A stretch of 64,000 bases of DNA from Alphaproteobacteria bacterium (GCA_019245415.1 JAFARO010000003.1:62001-126000); one strand, 5' to 3'. Positions 20,435 to 29,061 are shown, counted from the first letter of the stretch. Notes: generated by a model from the letters alone, not told the origin. Numbers and translations are program-made.

Positions 20435-22705
20435 CTATTTGATGGCGACGCCGCGCTCCGCCGCGAAAGCCGCCAGCCGCGTTCTCAGGCTTCCATCGGT
20501 GCGGCTGCACAGCTTATCGACGAACTGCGACACTTCCCGCAAGTCCAGGCTCTGTATCATCATCTTCACCGGGCCGATATTCACCGGCTGCATGGACAGC
20601 GTGCGCAGGCCGAGCCCGATCAGCGCCATGGCATCCAGCGGCCGCCCCGCCATCTCGCCGCACAGCGAAAGGTCGCCGGCCTGCTCGCTGGCGCTCTGCA
20701 CGATCAGCCGGATCAAGGTGAGCGCGGAGGGGTTGAGCGGGTCGTAGCGCCGGGCCACGCGCGGATTGGTGCGGTCCACGGCGAAGACGAACTGGAAGAG
20801 ATCGTTGGAGCCGATGGAAACGAAATCGGCGCTGCGCATGATCTGCGGCAGCATGAAAGCGAGCGCGGGAACCTCGAGCATGGCGCCGACGCGGATCTGC
20901 TTGGGCTGCGGCAGTCCCAGCAGCCGGGCGCGTTCAGTCTCGCGGTCGATCAGCGCGCGCGCCTGGTTGAACTCGGCGACGTCGCTCACCAGCGGCAGCA
21001 GGATGTTGAGCACCCGCCCGGCCGCCGATTGCAGCAGCGCGCGCGCCTGATAACGCAGCAGCGCCGGCCGGTCGAGCGCGATGCGGATCGCGCGCCACCC
21101 CAGCGCCGGATTGGCTTCGCGTTCCCAGCGCGCATAGGGCAGCACCTTGTCGCCGCCGAGATCGAGCGTGCGGAACACCACCGGCTTGTCGCCGGCGGCG
21201 TCGAGAACGGCTTTGTAAAACGCGATCTGATCGGAGAGCCGCGGCATCGTCTCGCCGATCATGAACTGCAGCTCGGTGCGGAAAAGGCCCACGCCGTCGG
21301 CTCCGGACTCGCTGAGATGGGGCATGTCGAGCAGCAGGCCCGCATTCATCATCAGCCTTATATGCACGCCGTCCTTGGTCACCGCCGGCATGTCGCGGAT
21401 GCGCGCGAAATGCGCGACGCGATGCGCCCGAAGCTCGCGCTTGGCGGCGTAAGTCCGCACCATGCTGGGCTGCGGGCGCAGATGCACTTCGCCCGTCTCG
21501 CCGTCGACGAGGATCGTGTCGCCGGCGCGCGCGGCATCGCTGACGCCCACCGCGCTGCTCGCCAGCGCCAGGCCCATCGAGCGCGCCACGATCGCGACAT
21601 GCGAGGTCGTCGCCGCTTCTTCGAGCACCAGGCCGACCAGCTTCTCGCGTCCGTAGTCGAGCAGCTCCGCGGGCCCCATGGCGCGCGCCACGATCACCGC
21701 GTTCTCCGGGATGTCCTGCGCGGGATGTTGGTCGCCGTCGCCTGCCAGATAGCGCAGCAGCCGGCGCGCCAGGTCGTCGAGATCGTGGGCCCGCTCGCGC
21801 AGCAGCGGATCGCCCAGGCGCTGAACGCGCAGGCGCGTCTCGTCCTGCACGCGCTCGACGCCGGCCTCGGCCGTCAGCCCGGTGCGCACCGCGTCGCGCA
21901 TGCGCTGGCGCCAACCCTGATCGTAGGCGAAGAGGCGATAGGCCTCGATCACCTCGCGGCCTTCGCCGGTGAGATCGAGCTCGCTCGAGTCCAGCATCGA
22001 GTCGACGGATTCGCGCAGCCGCGCGATCGCTTCTTCGAGGCGCTTGAGCTCCTCCTGCGGATTGTCGGCGATCATGCGCTCGACCTTCACGCGCGGCTCG
22101 TGCAGCACCACCTGCCCCACCGCGACACTCTCCGACAGGCCCTCGCCCTTGAAGCTCAGCGGCCGGTCGGGGCGCAGCTCCGGTTCGTCGAGCTCGGCGA
22201 TATTGAACAGCCCGCCCTGCGCCACGACCTCGGCCAGCACCATGGCGACGGTCTGCAGCGCCTCCACTTCCTCTTCCGAATAGAGCACCGCGGCGCGGTT
22301 CTGCACGGTGAGCACGCCGAACACCTGGCCGCCGCGCACCACCGGAACGCCGAGGAACGACTTGTAGGGGTCCTCGCCGGTCTCCGGCCGGTAGGAGAAA
22401 TGCGGATCGGCCGGCGCGTCGCTCAGGTTCACCGGCTCCGCCGTCTCGGCGACGAGGCCGACGAGGCCCTCGCCTTCCTTGAGACGCGTCTTGTGGACCG
22501 CGCCGCGATTGAGGCCTTCGGTGGCGAAGAGCTCGAGATATTTGCCCGCGCGCCTGAGATAGATCGAGCACACTTCCGCCACCATGTTGGTGGCGATCAG
22601 CGAGACGAGCTTGTCGAGGCGGTTCTGCGCGCTGATCTGTTCCGCCATGATCTCGCGCAGGCGCCTGAGCAGCGTGCGCGGTCCGGTGGCGGTGAGCGCG
22701 GGCAT
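20435..22705 (-). CDS. ptsP: PEP-protein phosphotransferase PtsP (enzyme I-Ntr)
   Basis: First component of the nitrogen-type phosphotransferase relay, taking phosphate from PEP to NPr. In 756 residues it has an N-terminal GAF domain (about 20-165; known to bind glutamine or alpha-ketoglutarate in homologues), the enzyme I N-domain with the phospho-His in ATTSHVAIVARS near 365, and the C-terminal PEP-binding barrel with GSNDLFQFVFAVDRTN and LCGEMAG. The lysC-ptsP order is conserved in Alphaproteobacteria. The partner genes (NPr, EIIA-Ntr) are not in this window. Confidence 0.95.
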   Translation of the reverse strand: MPALTATGPRTLLRRLREIMAEQISAQNRLDKLVSLIATNMVAEVCSIYLRRAGKYLELFATEGLNRGAVHKTRLKEGEGLVGLVAETAEPVNLSDAPADPHFSYRPETGEDPYKSFLGVPVVRGGQVFGVLTVQNRAAVLYSEEEVEALQTVAMVLAEVVAQGGLFNIAELDEPELRPDRPLSFKGEGLSESVAVGQVVLHEPRVKVERMIADNPQEELKRLEEAIARLRESVDSMLDSSELDLTGEGREVIEAYRLFAYDQGWRQRMRDAVRTGLTAEAGVERVQDETRLRVQRLGDPLLRERAHDLDDLARRLLRYLAGDGDQHPAQDIPENAVIVARAMGPAELLDYGREKLVGLVLEEAATTSHVAIVARSMGLALASSAVGVSDAARAGDTILVDGETGEVHLRPQPSMVRTYAAKRELRAHRVAHFARIRDMPAVTKDGVHIRLMMNAGLLLDMPHLSESGADGVGLFRTELQFMIGETMPRLSDQIAFYKAVLDAAGDKPVVFRTLDLGGDKVLPYARWEREANPALGWRAIRIALDRPALLRYQARALLQSAAGRVLNILLPLVSDVAEFNQARALIDRETERARLLGLPQPKQIRVGAMLEVPALAFMLPQIMRSADFVSIGSNDLFQFVFAVDRTNPRVARRYDPLNPSALTLIRLIVQSASEQAGDLSLCGEMAGRPLDAMALIGLGLRTLSMQPVNIGPVKMMIQSLDLREVSQFVDKLCSRTDGSLRTRLAAFAAERGVAIK

Positions 22706-22717
22706 CAGCGCGGGACC

Positions 22718-22818
22718 ATCCTCCCCCGTTTACGGGGGAGGTGTCGCGCGACGCGCGACGGAGGGGGGACGTGCCCCCCTCGCCGCTTCGCGGCACTCCC
22801 CCCGCACGCGGGGGGAGA
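22718..22818. repeat. Palindromic element between ptsP and lysC
   Basis: Starts with the hairpin CTCCCCCGTTTACGGGGGAG (22721-22740), followed by GC-rich hairpins on GTCGCGCG/CGCGCGAC and GCCGC-TTC-GCGGC, and ends CCCCCGCACGCGGGGGG. Its first hairpin is identical to the arm of the element at 24.9 kb. Non-coding. Confidence 0.75.
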
Positions 22819-22841
22819 TCGATCGGATGCAAATTTCGGCA

Positions 22842-24065
22842 TCATGCCGTTTCCATTTCATAGGCCGAATGCAGCGCGCGCACCGCAAGCTCGACATACT
22901 CCTCGGCGATCAGCACGCTGACCTTGATCTCCGAGGTCGAGATGACCTGGATGTTAATGCCTTTCTCGGACAGCGTGCGGAACATGGTCTGGGCGACGCC
23001 GGGATGCGCGCGCATGCCGATGCCGACGATGGAGACCTTGGCGACGTTCTTGTCCGAGGTGATGTCGCGGAAGCCGATGGCCGGGCCCGCCTTCTCGATC
23101 ACCGCGAGCGCCGCCGCCAGATCGCCGCGGCCGACGGTGAAGGTCAGATCGGTCTTGCGGCCGTCCTCCGACACGTTCTGCACGATCATGTCGATGTTGA
23201 TGCCCGAGTCGGCGAGCGGGCCGAAGATCGCCGCGGCGATGCCGGGCCGGTCGGGAATGCGGTGCAACGTGATCTTGGCCTCGTCGCGCGAATAGGCGAT
23301 GCCGGTAACCGGTTTCTTTTCCGCGATGTCTTCCTCGTCGCAAAGCAGTGTGCCGCCCGCTTCGGGGGCGAACGTCGAGAGCACGCGCACGGGCACGCGG
23401 TGCAGCATGGCGATCTCCACCGAGCGCGTCTGCAGCACCTTGGCGCCCAGCGACGCCATCTCCAGCATCTCCTCATAGGCGACCTTTTCGAGGCGGCGCG
23501 CCTTCGACACGATCCGCGGATCGGTCGTGTAGACACCGTCCACATCGGTGTAGATGTCGCAGCGGTCGGCCTTGAGCGCGGCCGCCACGGCCACGGCGCT
23601 GGTATCGCCGCCGCCGCGCCCGATGGTCGTGATGCGCCCGTCCGGGCCGACGCCCTGGAAGCCGGCGACGACCGCCGTTTCTCCCGCCGCGAGGCGCCGG
23701 TTCAGCTCCGACGGCTCAATATGGGTGATGCGCGCGGAGGCGTGCAGTCCCGAGGTCCGGACCGGAACCTGCCAGCCCAGCCAGGAGCGCGCGGGCACGC
23801 CCGCGGCCTGCAGCGCGATCGCCATCAACCCGGCCGAGACCTGCTCGCCTGCCGCCAGCACCGCGTCGTATTCGCCGGGATCGCAGCGCTCGGACAGTTC
23901 GCGCGTCCAGGCGATGAGCTTGTTGGTCTCGCCCGCCATCGCCGAAACCGTGACCGCGACGTGGTGGCCGGCGTCGACCTCGCGCTTGACCAGTCCGGCG
24001 GCATGGCGGATGCGGTCGAGATCGGCGACGGAGGTCCCGCCGAATTTCATCACGATCTTGGCCAT
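22842..24065 (-). CDS. lysC: Aspartate kinase
   Basis: First enzyme of the aspartate family pathway (lysine, threonine, methionine, diaminopimelate). With the start at 24065 the protein is 407 residues, typical of the class. [15 protein letters not shown] lies at the N-terminus, [16 protein letters not shown] in the kinase domain near 155, and two C-terminal ACT domains ([31 protein letters not shown]) provide amino-acid feedback. A longer in-frame extension upstream to 24287 would overlap ubiG on the other strand and is rejected. Confidence 0.96.
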   Translation of the reverse strand: MAKIVMKFGGTSVADLDRIRHAAGLVKREVDAGHHVAVTVSAMAGETNKLIAWTRELSERCDPGEYDAVLAAGEQVSAGLMAIALQAAGVPARSWLGWQVPVRTSGLHASARITHIEPSELNRRLAAGETAVVAGFQGVGPDGRITTIGRGGGDTSAVAVAAALKADRCDIYTDVDGVYTTDPRIVSKARRLEKVAYEEMLEMASLGAKVLQTRSVEIAMLHRVPVRVLSTFAPEAGGTLLCDEEDIAEKKPVTGIAYSRDEAKITLHRIPDRPGIAAAIFGPLADSGINIDMIVQNVSEDGRKTDLTFTVGRGDLAAALAVIEKAGPAIGFRDITSDKNVAKVSIVGIGMRAHPGVAQTMFRTLSEKGINIQVISTSEIKVSVLIAEEYVELAVRALHSAYEMETA

Positions 24066-24141
24066 GCGTTTGCTTTGATCCCGGCTTTGCGGCCATACAT
24101 AGACGGCACCGCACCAAGGCTCAACGCCCGAAGCCGCCGAG

Positions 24142-24885
24142 ATGACCGACAGCCTTTCCACCGTCGATGCCGCGGAGATCGCGAAGTTTTCCGCCCTGGC
24201 CGACCAATGGTGGGACCCGCAAGGCAAGTTCGCGCCGCTGCACAAGTTTAACCCCCTGCGCCTATCGTTCATCCGCGACACGGCCACGGCCCATTTCGGC
24301 CGCGACGCGCGCGCATTGGCGCCGTTCGGCGGATTGACGCTTCTCGATATCGGCTGCGGCGGCGGGTTGTTGTCGGAGCCGATGGCGCGGCTGGGTTTCG
24401 CCGTCCTGGGCGTCGACGCCTCCGAGAGGAACGTCAGGACCGCTGCCGCCCATGCCGCCGCCAGCGGCGCGGCGGCCCGCTACCGCGCCGGCACCGCGGA
24501 GGAGCTGGCGCGCGAAGGCCTGTCCTTCGACGCGATCCTGAACATGGAAGTGGTCGAGCATGTCGCCGACCTGCCCGCCTATCTTGCGGCTTGCGCCAAG
24601 CTCTTGAAGCCCGGCGGGCTGATGTTCGTCGCCACCATCAACAAAACGTTAAAGGCGCTGGCGCTGGCGAAGATCGGCGCGGAATACGTTCTCGGCTGGC
24701 TGCCGCGCGGCACCCATGACTGGACGCGCTTCGTGCCGCCCAAAGAGCTCGACGCGATGCTGACGGCGAACGGGCTCACGGTCCTCAAGACCCAGGGAGT
24801 CGTCTTCGATCCGCTGTCCTGGTCGTGGATACTCTCGAGCGACACCGACGTGAATTACATGGTGGTGGCAACGCGTAGTGAATAA
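24142..24885 (+). CDS. ubiG: Ubiquinone biosynthesis O-methyltransferase UbiG
   Basis: SAM-dependent methyltransferase performing both O-methylations of ubiquinone synthesis at the inner membrane. In 247 residues: [23 protein letters not shown] at the N-terminus (family hallmark), SAM motif [17 protein letters not shown] near 68, [10 protein letters not shown] near 135 and the [11 protein letters not shown] signature near 193. It is divergent from lysC, a conserved alphaproteobacterial arrangement. Confidence 0.96.
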   Translation: MTDSLSTVDAAEIAKFSALADQWWDPQGKFAPLHKFNPLRLSFIRDTATAHFGRDARALAPFGGLTLLDIGCGGGLLSEPMARLGFAVLGVDASERNVRTAAAHAAASGAAARYRAGTAEELAREGLSFDAILNMEVVEHVADLPAYLAACAKLLKPGGLMFVATINKTLKALALAKIGAEYVLGWLPRGTHDWTRFVPPKELDAMLTANGLTVLKTQGVVFDPLSWSWILSSDTDVNYMVVATRSE

Positions 24886-24887
24886 TC

Positions 24888-25000
24888 ATCCTCCCCCGTT
24901 TACGGGGGAGGTGCCGAGCCGAAGGCGAGGCGGAGGGGGCCCGTCGCTTGCTCCCCCTCCCCGCCCTGCGGGCGGACCTCCCCCGTAAACGGGGGAGGAT
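24888..25000. repeat. Perfect 25-bp inverted-repeat element
   Basis: A 113-bp non-coding element bounded by perfect 25-nt inverted arms (24888-24912 and 24976-25000), each itself a hairpin around CCCCCGTTTACGGGGG. The middle has GAGCCGAAGGCGAG-type secondary hairpins. It lies between ubiG and the DUF1178 gene, convergent 3' ends, and may act as a bidirectional terminator. Confidence 0.82.
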
Positions 25001-25068
25001 TCAGGCGTAGCGGCTAGGACAAGCCCGGCCGCGACGAAGTAGATAGCAAAAGGGAAAATGCGGCGAAC

Positions 25069-25485
25069 TTAATTCGCCTCTTCCAAATCCGGCGGCAGCG
25101 GGGCGACGTCGATGCCTTCTTCGACGAGTTCAATCGCGTCCTTGACGCTCGACTCGCCGTAGATCTGGCGCTCTTCCGTCTCGCCGTAGTGGATCTTGCG
25201 CGCCTCCTCGGCGAAGCGAGGGCCGACATACTCGGCGTTGTCCTGGACGTATTTGCGCAAGCCCGTCATGAACTGGCGCATCTTTCGCAGTTCCTGAGGC
25301 GCGATGAGATCGGCCTTCTTCGTGCCCGCGACGGAGGGCGCCATGATCGCCTTCTCCACCTTGCGCGAATTGCACGACGGACAGACCAGCTTGCCGTCGG
25401 CAGCCTGTGCGTCGAACGCGGCGCTGTCGCGGAACCAGCCTTCGAACTCATGCCCTGTGCGGCAGCGAAGATTGTAAACGATCAT
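25069..25485 (-). CDS. DUF1178 family protein
   Basis: A 138-residue small zinc-ribbon-like protein: MIVYNLRCRTGHEFEGWF with the first Cys and LVCPSCNSRKVEKAIMAPSV with a CxxC pair, then a helical acidic C-terminus. Function is unknown. Its ATG overlaps the stop of the nitrilase gene (ATGA), so it belongs to the grxC-nitrilase-DUF1178 operon, an order conserved in Alphaproteobacteria. Confidence 0.9.
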   Translation of the reverse strand: MIVYNLRCRTGHEFEGWFRDSAAFDAQAADGKLVCPSCNSRKVEKAIMAPSVAGTKKADLIAPQELRKMRQFMTGLRKYVQDNAEYVGPRFAEEARKIHYGETEERQIYGESSVKDAIELVEEGIDVAPLPPDLEEAN

Positions 25486-26312
25486 TCGCCGCCGCCGAGG
25501 TCGAAGTCCCGGTCGTGAGCGAGACTGGGCACACGCGAGCGCGCGGCTGCCGAGGCCTGCGGATCGATGTCGGCGACGATGACGCCGGGCTCCGTCCCCG
25601 CTTCCGCGAGCACCTCGCCCCACGGCGCGACGATGAGCGAATGGCCGTAGGTGCTGCGACCGTTGGCATGCGTGCCGCCCTGCGCCGGCGCCAGCACGAA
25701 AGAGCCGTTCTCGATCGCGCGCGCCCTCAGCAGCACATGCCAATGCGCCTTGCCCGTCGTCTCGGTGAAGGCCGACGGCACCGTCAGCAGGAAGGCGCCG
25801 GCTTTGGCGAGCCGGCGATAAAGCTGCGGAAAGCGCAGGTCGTAGCAGATGGTTAATCCGACGCGTCCCCAGGGCAGATCGGCCGTCACGGCGCGCGCGC
25901 CGCCGGCGACGGTGTTCGACTCGCGATAGCTCTCGCCCGCGCCGGGATCGGTATCGAAGAGATGGATCTTGTCGTAGCGCGCTGCGATGCGCCCCTTGGG
26001 ATCGATGAGGAAGGAGCGGTTCGCGGTTTTGGCTTCGCTGACCTTGATGGCGAGCGAACCGATCAAAAGCCAGATCCCGAGCTCCTCCGCGAGCTGCCGG
26101 AACGCGGGCAGCGCCGGATCGGCGTCTTCGGGATAGCTCCTCTCGATCTTGGCGCCGCCATCCGCCGCCATCAGCGTGGTGTTCTCGGGCGTCGCCACGA
26201 ACTGCGCGCCCTGGCCCTTGGCCTCGCGGATCAGCGCCGAGGCGGCGCGGATATTCTCCGCCACGTCGTCGGACGAACGCAGCTGGACGCAGGCGGCGCG
26301 GAAAACCGTCAT
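25482..26312 (-). CDS. Carbon-nitrogen hydrolase (Nit1-like, deaminated glutathione amidase type)
   Basis: A 276-residue nitrilase-superfamily amidase. The Glu-Lys-Cys triad is visible: ATPENTTL (Glu near 45), YDKIHLFDTDPG (Lys near 115) and ICYDLRFPQLYR (Cys near 151). The sequence type and the neighbouring glutaredoxin fit the Nit1 role of hydrolysing deaminated glutathione, a metabolite-repair reaction; this specificity is inferred. The start overlaps the grxC stop. Confidence 0.88.
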   Translation of the reverse strand: MTVFRAACVQLRSSDDVAENIRAASALIREAKGQGAQFVATPENTTLMAADGGAKIERSYPEDADPALPAFRQLAEELGIWLLIGSLAIKVSEAKTANRSFLIDPKGRIAARYDKIHLFDTDPGAGESYRESNTVAGGARAVTADLPWGRVGLTICYDLRFPQLYRRLAKAGAFLLTVPSAFTETTGKAHWHVLLRARAIENGSFVLAPAQGGTHANGRSTYGHSLIVAPWGEVLAEAGTEPGVIVADIDPQASAAARSRVPSLAHDRDFDLGGGE

Positions 26313-26566
26313 GACGCCAGCAGCGGATCGAGCTCGCCCGCCCGGTCGAGCGCATAGAGGTCGTCGCAGCCGCCGACATGGGTGTCGCCGATGAAGATCT
26401 GCGGCACGCTGCGGCGGCCGTTGGCCTTGGCTTCCATCTCGTCGCGGGCGCGGCTGTCCATGAAGATGTCGATCTCTTCGATCTGGGCGCCCTTCTTCTT
26501 GAGCAGCGACTTGGCGCGCACGCAATAGGGGCAGATCGGCGTGGTGTAGATGCGGACCTTTGACAT
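26309..26566 (-). CDS. grxC: Glutaredoxin 3
   Basis: An 85-residue dithiol glutaredoxin with the active site C12-P-Y-C15, the SVPQIF segment with the cis-proline and GGCDDLYALD at the C-terminus. It reduces protein and glutathione mixed disulfides. It is the first gene of the three-gene operon; a TTGTGC/TATATA promoter lies just upstream. Confidence 0.95.
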   Translation of the reverse strand: MSKVRIYTTPICPYCVRAKSLLKKKGAQIEEIDIFMDSRARDEMEAKANGRRSVPQIFIGDTHVGGCDDLYALDRAGELDPLLAS

Positions 26567-26619
26567 ACGCGAGGCTCTCGCAACCTGTAAGAATCGACGC
26601 GACACTTTTGTTGCACTCT

Positions 26620-27384
26620 CTATATAGCCGCCGGACCCGGTCGCACAACGCGTGCCAGCGCCAGGACGTGCACTTTCCCAGCGCCTGCGTGCTTGAGAGC
26701 ACGGGCGCAGGCCTCCACCGTGGCGCCCGTGGTAAACACGTCGTCGATCAGGAGCACGCAGCAGCCCTTGAGCGCGGCGCGCGCCTGCGGCGGCACCCGG
26801 AAAGCGCCGCGCATGTTGCGCCGGCGGGCCTTGGCCGAGGGCATGTCGCCCTGGCTGGGCGTGGGCCGCGTCCGCTCCAGCAGCAGGGCCGCGACCGGCT
26901 TCGCGCACAGCCGGCCCAGCTGGCGCGCCAGCTCCGCCGACTGGTTGTAGCGCCGCCGGAACAGCCGCGTGCGGTGCAGCGGCACGGCCGCGATGACATC
27001 GATTTCATCCAGCAGCCCGGCGCCGCTCCGCGCCAGCCAGCGCGCGAAGCCGGGGACGAGATCGAGCCGGTCGGCATGCTTGAGCGCCAGGATCGGCGCG
27101 CGGCTGTGCTCGTCATAGCGCATGACGGCGCGGGCGCGGTCGAAGGCCGGAGGCCTGGCGACACAGCCGGCGCAGCGCGTGCCCGGTCCGGGATCGAGCT
27201 CGAACGGCAAGCCGCAACAGGCGCAGCATGGCCCGTCGAGGAACGCGACCTGTTGCCAGCAGCTTGGGCAGAGACTGCCCGCCTCGCTGACGATGGTCCG
27301 GCAGCCGATGCAGAGCGGCGGAAAGAGGAAATCGAGCACGCTTCGCCCGGCGTGCCGCAACCCGCTCTGCAGGATCGTCCCCAT
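26620..27384 (-). CDS. comF: ComF family phosphoribosyltransferase-like protein
   Basis: A 254-residue protein with an N-terminal four-cysteine zinc module (PPLCIGCRTIV, LCPSCW, CCACCGLPF, RCAGCVARPP) and a C-terminal PRTase domain with the PRPP loop VLLIDDVFTTGATVEAC near 215. ComF is linked to DNA uptake in competent bacteria, but the family is widespread in non-competent ones and its biochemical role is unsettled. The start at 27384 is preferred over 27411 because it restores the usual short N-terminus. Confidence 0.88.
   Translation of the reverse strand: MGTILQSGLRHAGRSVLDFLFPPLCIGCRTIVSEAGSLCPSCWQQVAFLDGPCCACCGLPFELDPGPGTRCAGCVARPPAFDRARAVMRYDEHSRAPILALKHADRLDLVPGFARWLARSGAGLLDEIDVIAAVPLHRTRLFRRRYNQSAELARQLGRLCAKPVAALLLERTRPTPSQGDMPSAKARRRNMRGAFRVPPQARAALKGCCVLLIDDVFTTGATVEACARALKHAGAGKVHVLALARVVRPGPAAI
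26621..26648 (-). promoter_or_regulatory. Candidate promoter of the grxC operon
   Basis: On the minus strand, -35 TTGTGC (26643-26648), 16-nt spacer, -10 TATATA (26621-26626). The -10 overlaps the comF stop codon, so the promoter sits inside the end of comF and leaves a leader of roughly 45 nt before grxC. Confidence 0.5.
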
Positions 27385-27401
27385 GCTGCTAGTATAGCGC
27401 G

Positions 27402-28181
27402 GTGAGCGCACCTCGCATCTTCGATCATCGGGCCCGGGCGCTGCGCCTGGAGCGGGCGCAGCGGCTCGACGGCGACCGGTTCCTGAGACGGGAAGCGGAA
27501 GAGAGCATCGCGGCGCGGCTGGCCGCCATCCATCGCGGCTTCGAGCGGCGGCTCGCGGTCGACGACATGGACGCGCGCGAGGTGGTCGAGGCCGAAGACG
27601 GCGCCTTCGATCTCGTCACCAGCGTGCTCGCGCTGCATGCGGTGAACGACCTTCCCGGCGTGCTCGTGCAGATCCGCCGCAAGCTGAAGCCGGATGGTCT
27701 GTTCCTGGGCGCTTTGTTCGGCGGCGAGACGTTGCGCGAGCTGCGCGCGGCCTTCGCGGCGGCGGAAGCGCAGACGCTGGGCGGCATCAGCCCGCGCGTG
27801 GCGCCGTTTGCCGACGTGCGCGATCTGGGCGGATTGCTGCAGCGCGCCGGCTTCGCGCTGCCCGTGGCGGACATCGAACGCACGCAGGCGCTCTACCGCG
27901 ACATCGCGGCGCTGGCGCGGGATCTGCGCGCGCACGGCGAAACGAACCCGCTGACGGAACGCAGCCGGCGGTTCCTGCGCCGTTCGACACTCGCCTCGCT
28001 GCTGGAGAATTATCCGCGCCAGGATGGAAAGCTGCTCGCGACCTTCGACATCGTCTATCTGAGCGGCTGGGCGCCGCATGAGAGCCAGCAGAAACCGCTG
28101 CGCCCCGGCAGCGCCCGCACCCGCCTGGCCGACGCGCTCGGCGTGGAAGAACACTCGGCCGGCGAAAAGACGCGGCCTTGA
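27402..28181 (+). CDS. NDUFAF5/BioC-like methyltransferase lacking SAM motif I
   Basis: A 259-residue protein of the alphaproteobacterial NDUFAF5-like methyltransferase group: IFDHRARALRLERAQRL, FDLVTSVLALHAVNDLPG, VQIRRKLKPDGLFLGALFGGETLRELR and the C-terminal FDIVYLSGWAPHESQQKPLRPG are all clear. The region that should hold the glycine-rich SAM-binding motif (after IHRGFERRL, near residue 50) is missing: about 30-35 residues appear deleted in frame, joining directly to the acidic-motif region. It may be inactive or structural. It starts with GTG, divergent from comF, a conserved neighbourhood. Confidence 0.8.
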   Translation: MSAPRIFDHRARALRLERAQRLDGDRFLRREAEESIAARLAAIHRGFERRLAVDDMDAREVVEAEDGAFDLVTSVLALHAVNDLPGVLVQIRRKLKPDGLFLGALFGGETLRELRAAFAAAEAQTLGGISPRVAPFADVRDLGGLLQRAGFALPVADIERTQALYRDIAALARDLRAHGETNPLTERSRRFLRRSTLASLLENYPRQDGKLLATFDIVYLSGWAPHESQQKPLRPGSARTRLADALGVEEHSAGEKTRP

Positions 28182-28255
28182 ATAGGCAAATTTTGCCGTA
28201 CGTGTAAGACCCAATTTCGCGTGACCTCTGGTTGTGACATCTTCCCGCTCGATTT

Positions 28256-28304
28256 GGTGGGAGATGCCACCGTGCCTAATGAGCAAAGCCGTAGGCACGG
28301 TGGA
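28256..28304 (+). promoter_or_regulatory. Hairpin sequestering a Shine-Dalgarno, with competing upstream helix
   Basis: CCACCGTGCCTA (28267-28278) and TAGGCACGGTGG (28292-28303) form a perfect 12-bp stem with a 13-nt loop. The right arm ends in GGTGG, the likely ribosome-binding region 8 nt before the ATG at 28312. An upstream GGTGG (28256-28260) can pair instead with CCACC (28267-28271), a mutually exclusive helix. No T-tract follows, so it is not a standard terminator. Confidence 0.5.
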
Positions 28305-28311
28305 TCAGACG

Positions 28312-28491
28312 ATGCTCGGGAAGACGATTCAAACCGTTGCTTTGGTGGCGCTCTTGGCGCCTCTGAACTCCGATTGCCGCGCCGACCTGCCGAAAGTGTC
28401 CGCATTCATCGAACAGGTCCGCGTCGAGATTTTGGGCCAGATCGGTCGGGTGCGGGAGGACCTAAATGCCGACGAGGGACGCAGTCCATGA
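28312..28491 (+). CDS. Putative small exported peptide
   Basis: A 59-residue reading frame from the ATG at 28312. It begins with a signal-peptide-like segment (MLGKTIQTVALVALLAPL, then SDCRA) followed by a short helical part (FIEQVRVEILGQIGRV). In-frame upstream starts at 28264 and 28279 are possible; the latter lies in the loop of the hairpin. GGTGGA precedes the ATG at 28312. The stop overlaps the ATG of the next small gene (ATGA). No family was recognised; it may be spurious. Confidence 0.4.
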   Translation: MLGKTIQTVALVALLAPLNSDCRADLPKVSAFIEQVRVEILGQIGRVREDLNADEGRSP

Positions 28492-28658
28492 CCGAAGCTC
28501 AGAAAGCGCACGAAATGGCTTTGTACATTCGCAAATTCGCGCACGAGTCCGAATTGCCCGGCTATGCCGAAATGCTCTCCCGGGTGGCGGACGATCTGGA
28601 TTTGCGAGCGACGGAGCTCAAATACCGCCAACTGCACCAGCAGCCGCTCGCCGCTTAA
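28488..28658 (+). CDS. Small hypothetical protein
   Basis: A 56-residue soluble helical protein (TEAQKAHEMALYIRKFAHE ... EMLSRVADDLDLRATELKYRQL). AGGGA lies 8 nt upstream of the ATG, and the start overlaps the stop of the preceding small frame, so the pair is coupled. No known family is recognised. The good ribosome binding site and coupling make it the more credible of the two. Confidence 0.5.
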   Translation: MTEAQKAHEMALYIRKFAHESELPGYAEMLSRVADDLDLRATELKYRQLHQQPLAA

Positions 28659-29061
28659 ATGCATGCAAGCCCTGGCCGCTCGTGCTCTGAGGGGACGACC
28701 TGAAAATATTTTCCGCCGCTTGTTGCGATACACAAATTCGCAGGCGTCATCTTTGTTCGGCTATAGACTTCAATGACTTGTGCGCGAAATTCGAGGCGGA
28801 AATATTTTTCGTGACGCCCCTTGAACCGTCACGGTCGAATCCCCATTTCCGCTAAATCCCCACACTTGCGAGAAGACGAAAGCGAGGCCGCAAAGCCTCG
28901 ATGGACATCCGCGCTCGAGGGCCCGCGAAAAAAAATCGCAACCGGTTCGCGGCGGAGCTATGCCCGGGTGACAAACCCAATTCGTCATGGCCGGGTCGGG
29001 CCGGTCATGACGGAATTGTGGACGGGAGTTGAACCTCGATTTCGATCGTTTTCGCGACAGG
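28659..29061. other. Gene-free, A/T-richer gap with two inverted repeats
   Basis: 403 bp without a credible gene. It contains a long-range inverted repeat, AAAATATTTTCCGCC (28703-28717) against GGCGGAAATATTTT (28795-28808), with one bulged base and a 77-nt loop, and a second palindrome at 28979-29017. Base composition is lower in GC than the flanks. No tRNA or known RNA family was recognised. Confidence 0.5.
28979..29017. repeat. Inverted repeat downstream of cytochrome c gene
   Basis: AATTCGTCATGGCCGG (28979-28994) faces CCGGTCATGACGGAATT (29001-29017) with one mismatch and one inserted base, around a 6-nt centre. It lies 45 nt beyond the 3' end of the minus-strand cytochrome gene and may stop its transcription. 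Confidence 0.5.

Noticed and set aside
20414..22921. An 835-codon open frame opposite ptsP
   Set aside because: It mirrors ptsP codons, has no recognisable motif and no ribosome binding site; ptsP motifs are complete on the other strand.
26567..26640. tRNA-like stretch near the grxC start
   Set aside because: No cloverleaf arms or T-loop consensus could be built.
28221..28487. In-frame upstream extension of the 56-residue gene at 28488
   Set aside because: The extension crosses the hairpin and the other small frame, has no ribosome binding site, and the ATG at 28488 has a good one.
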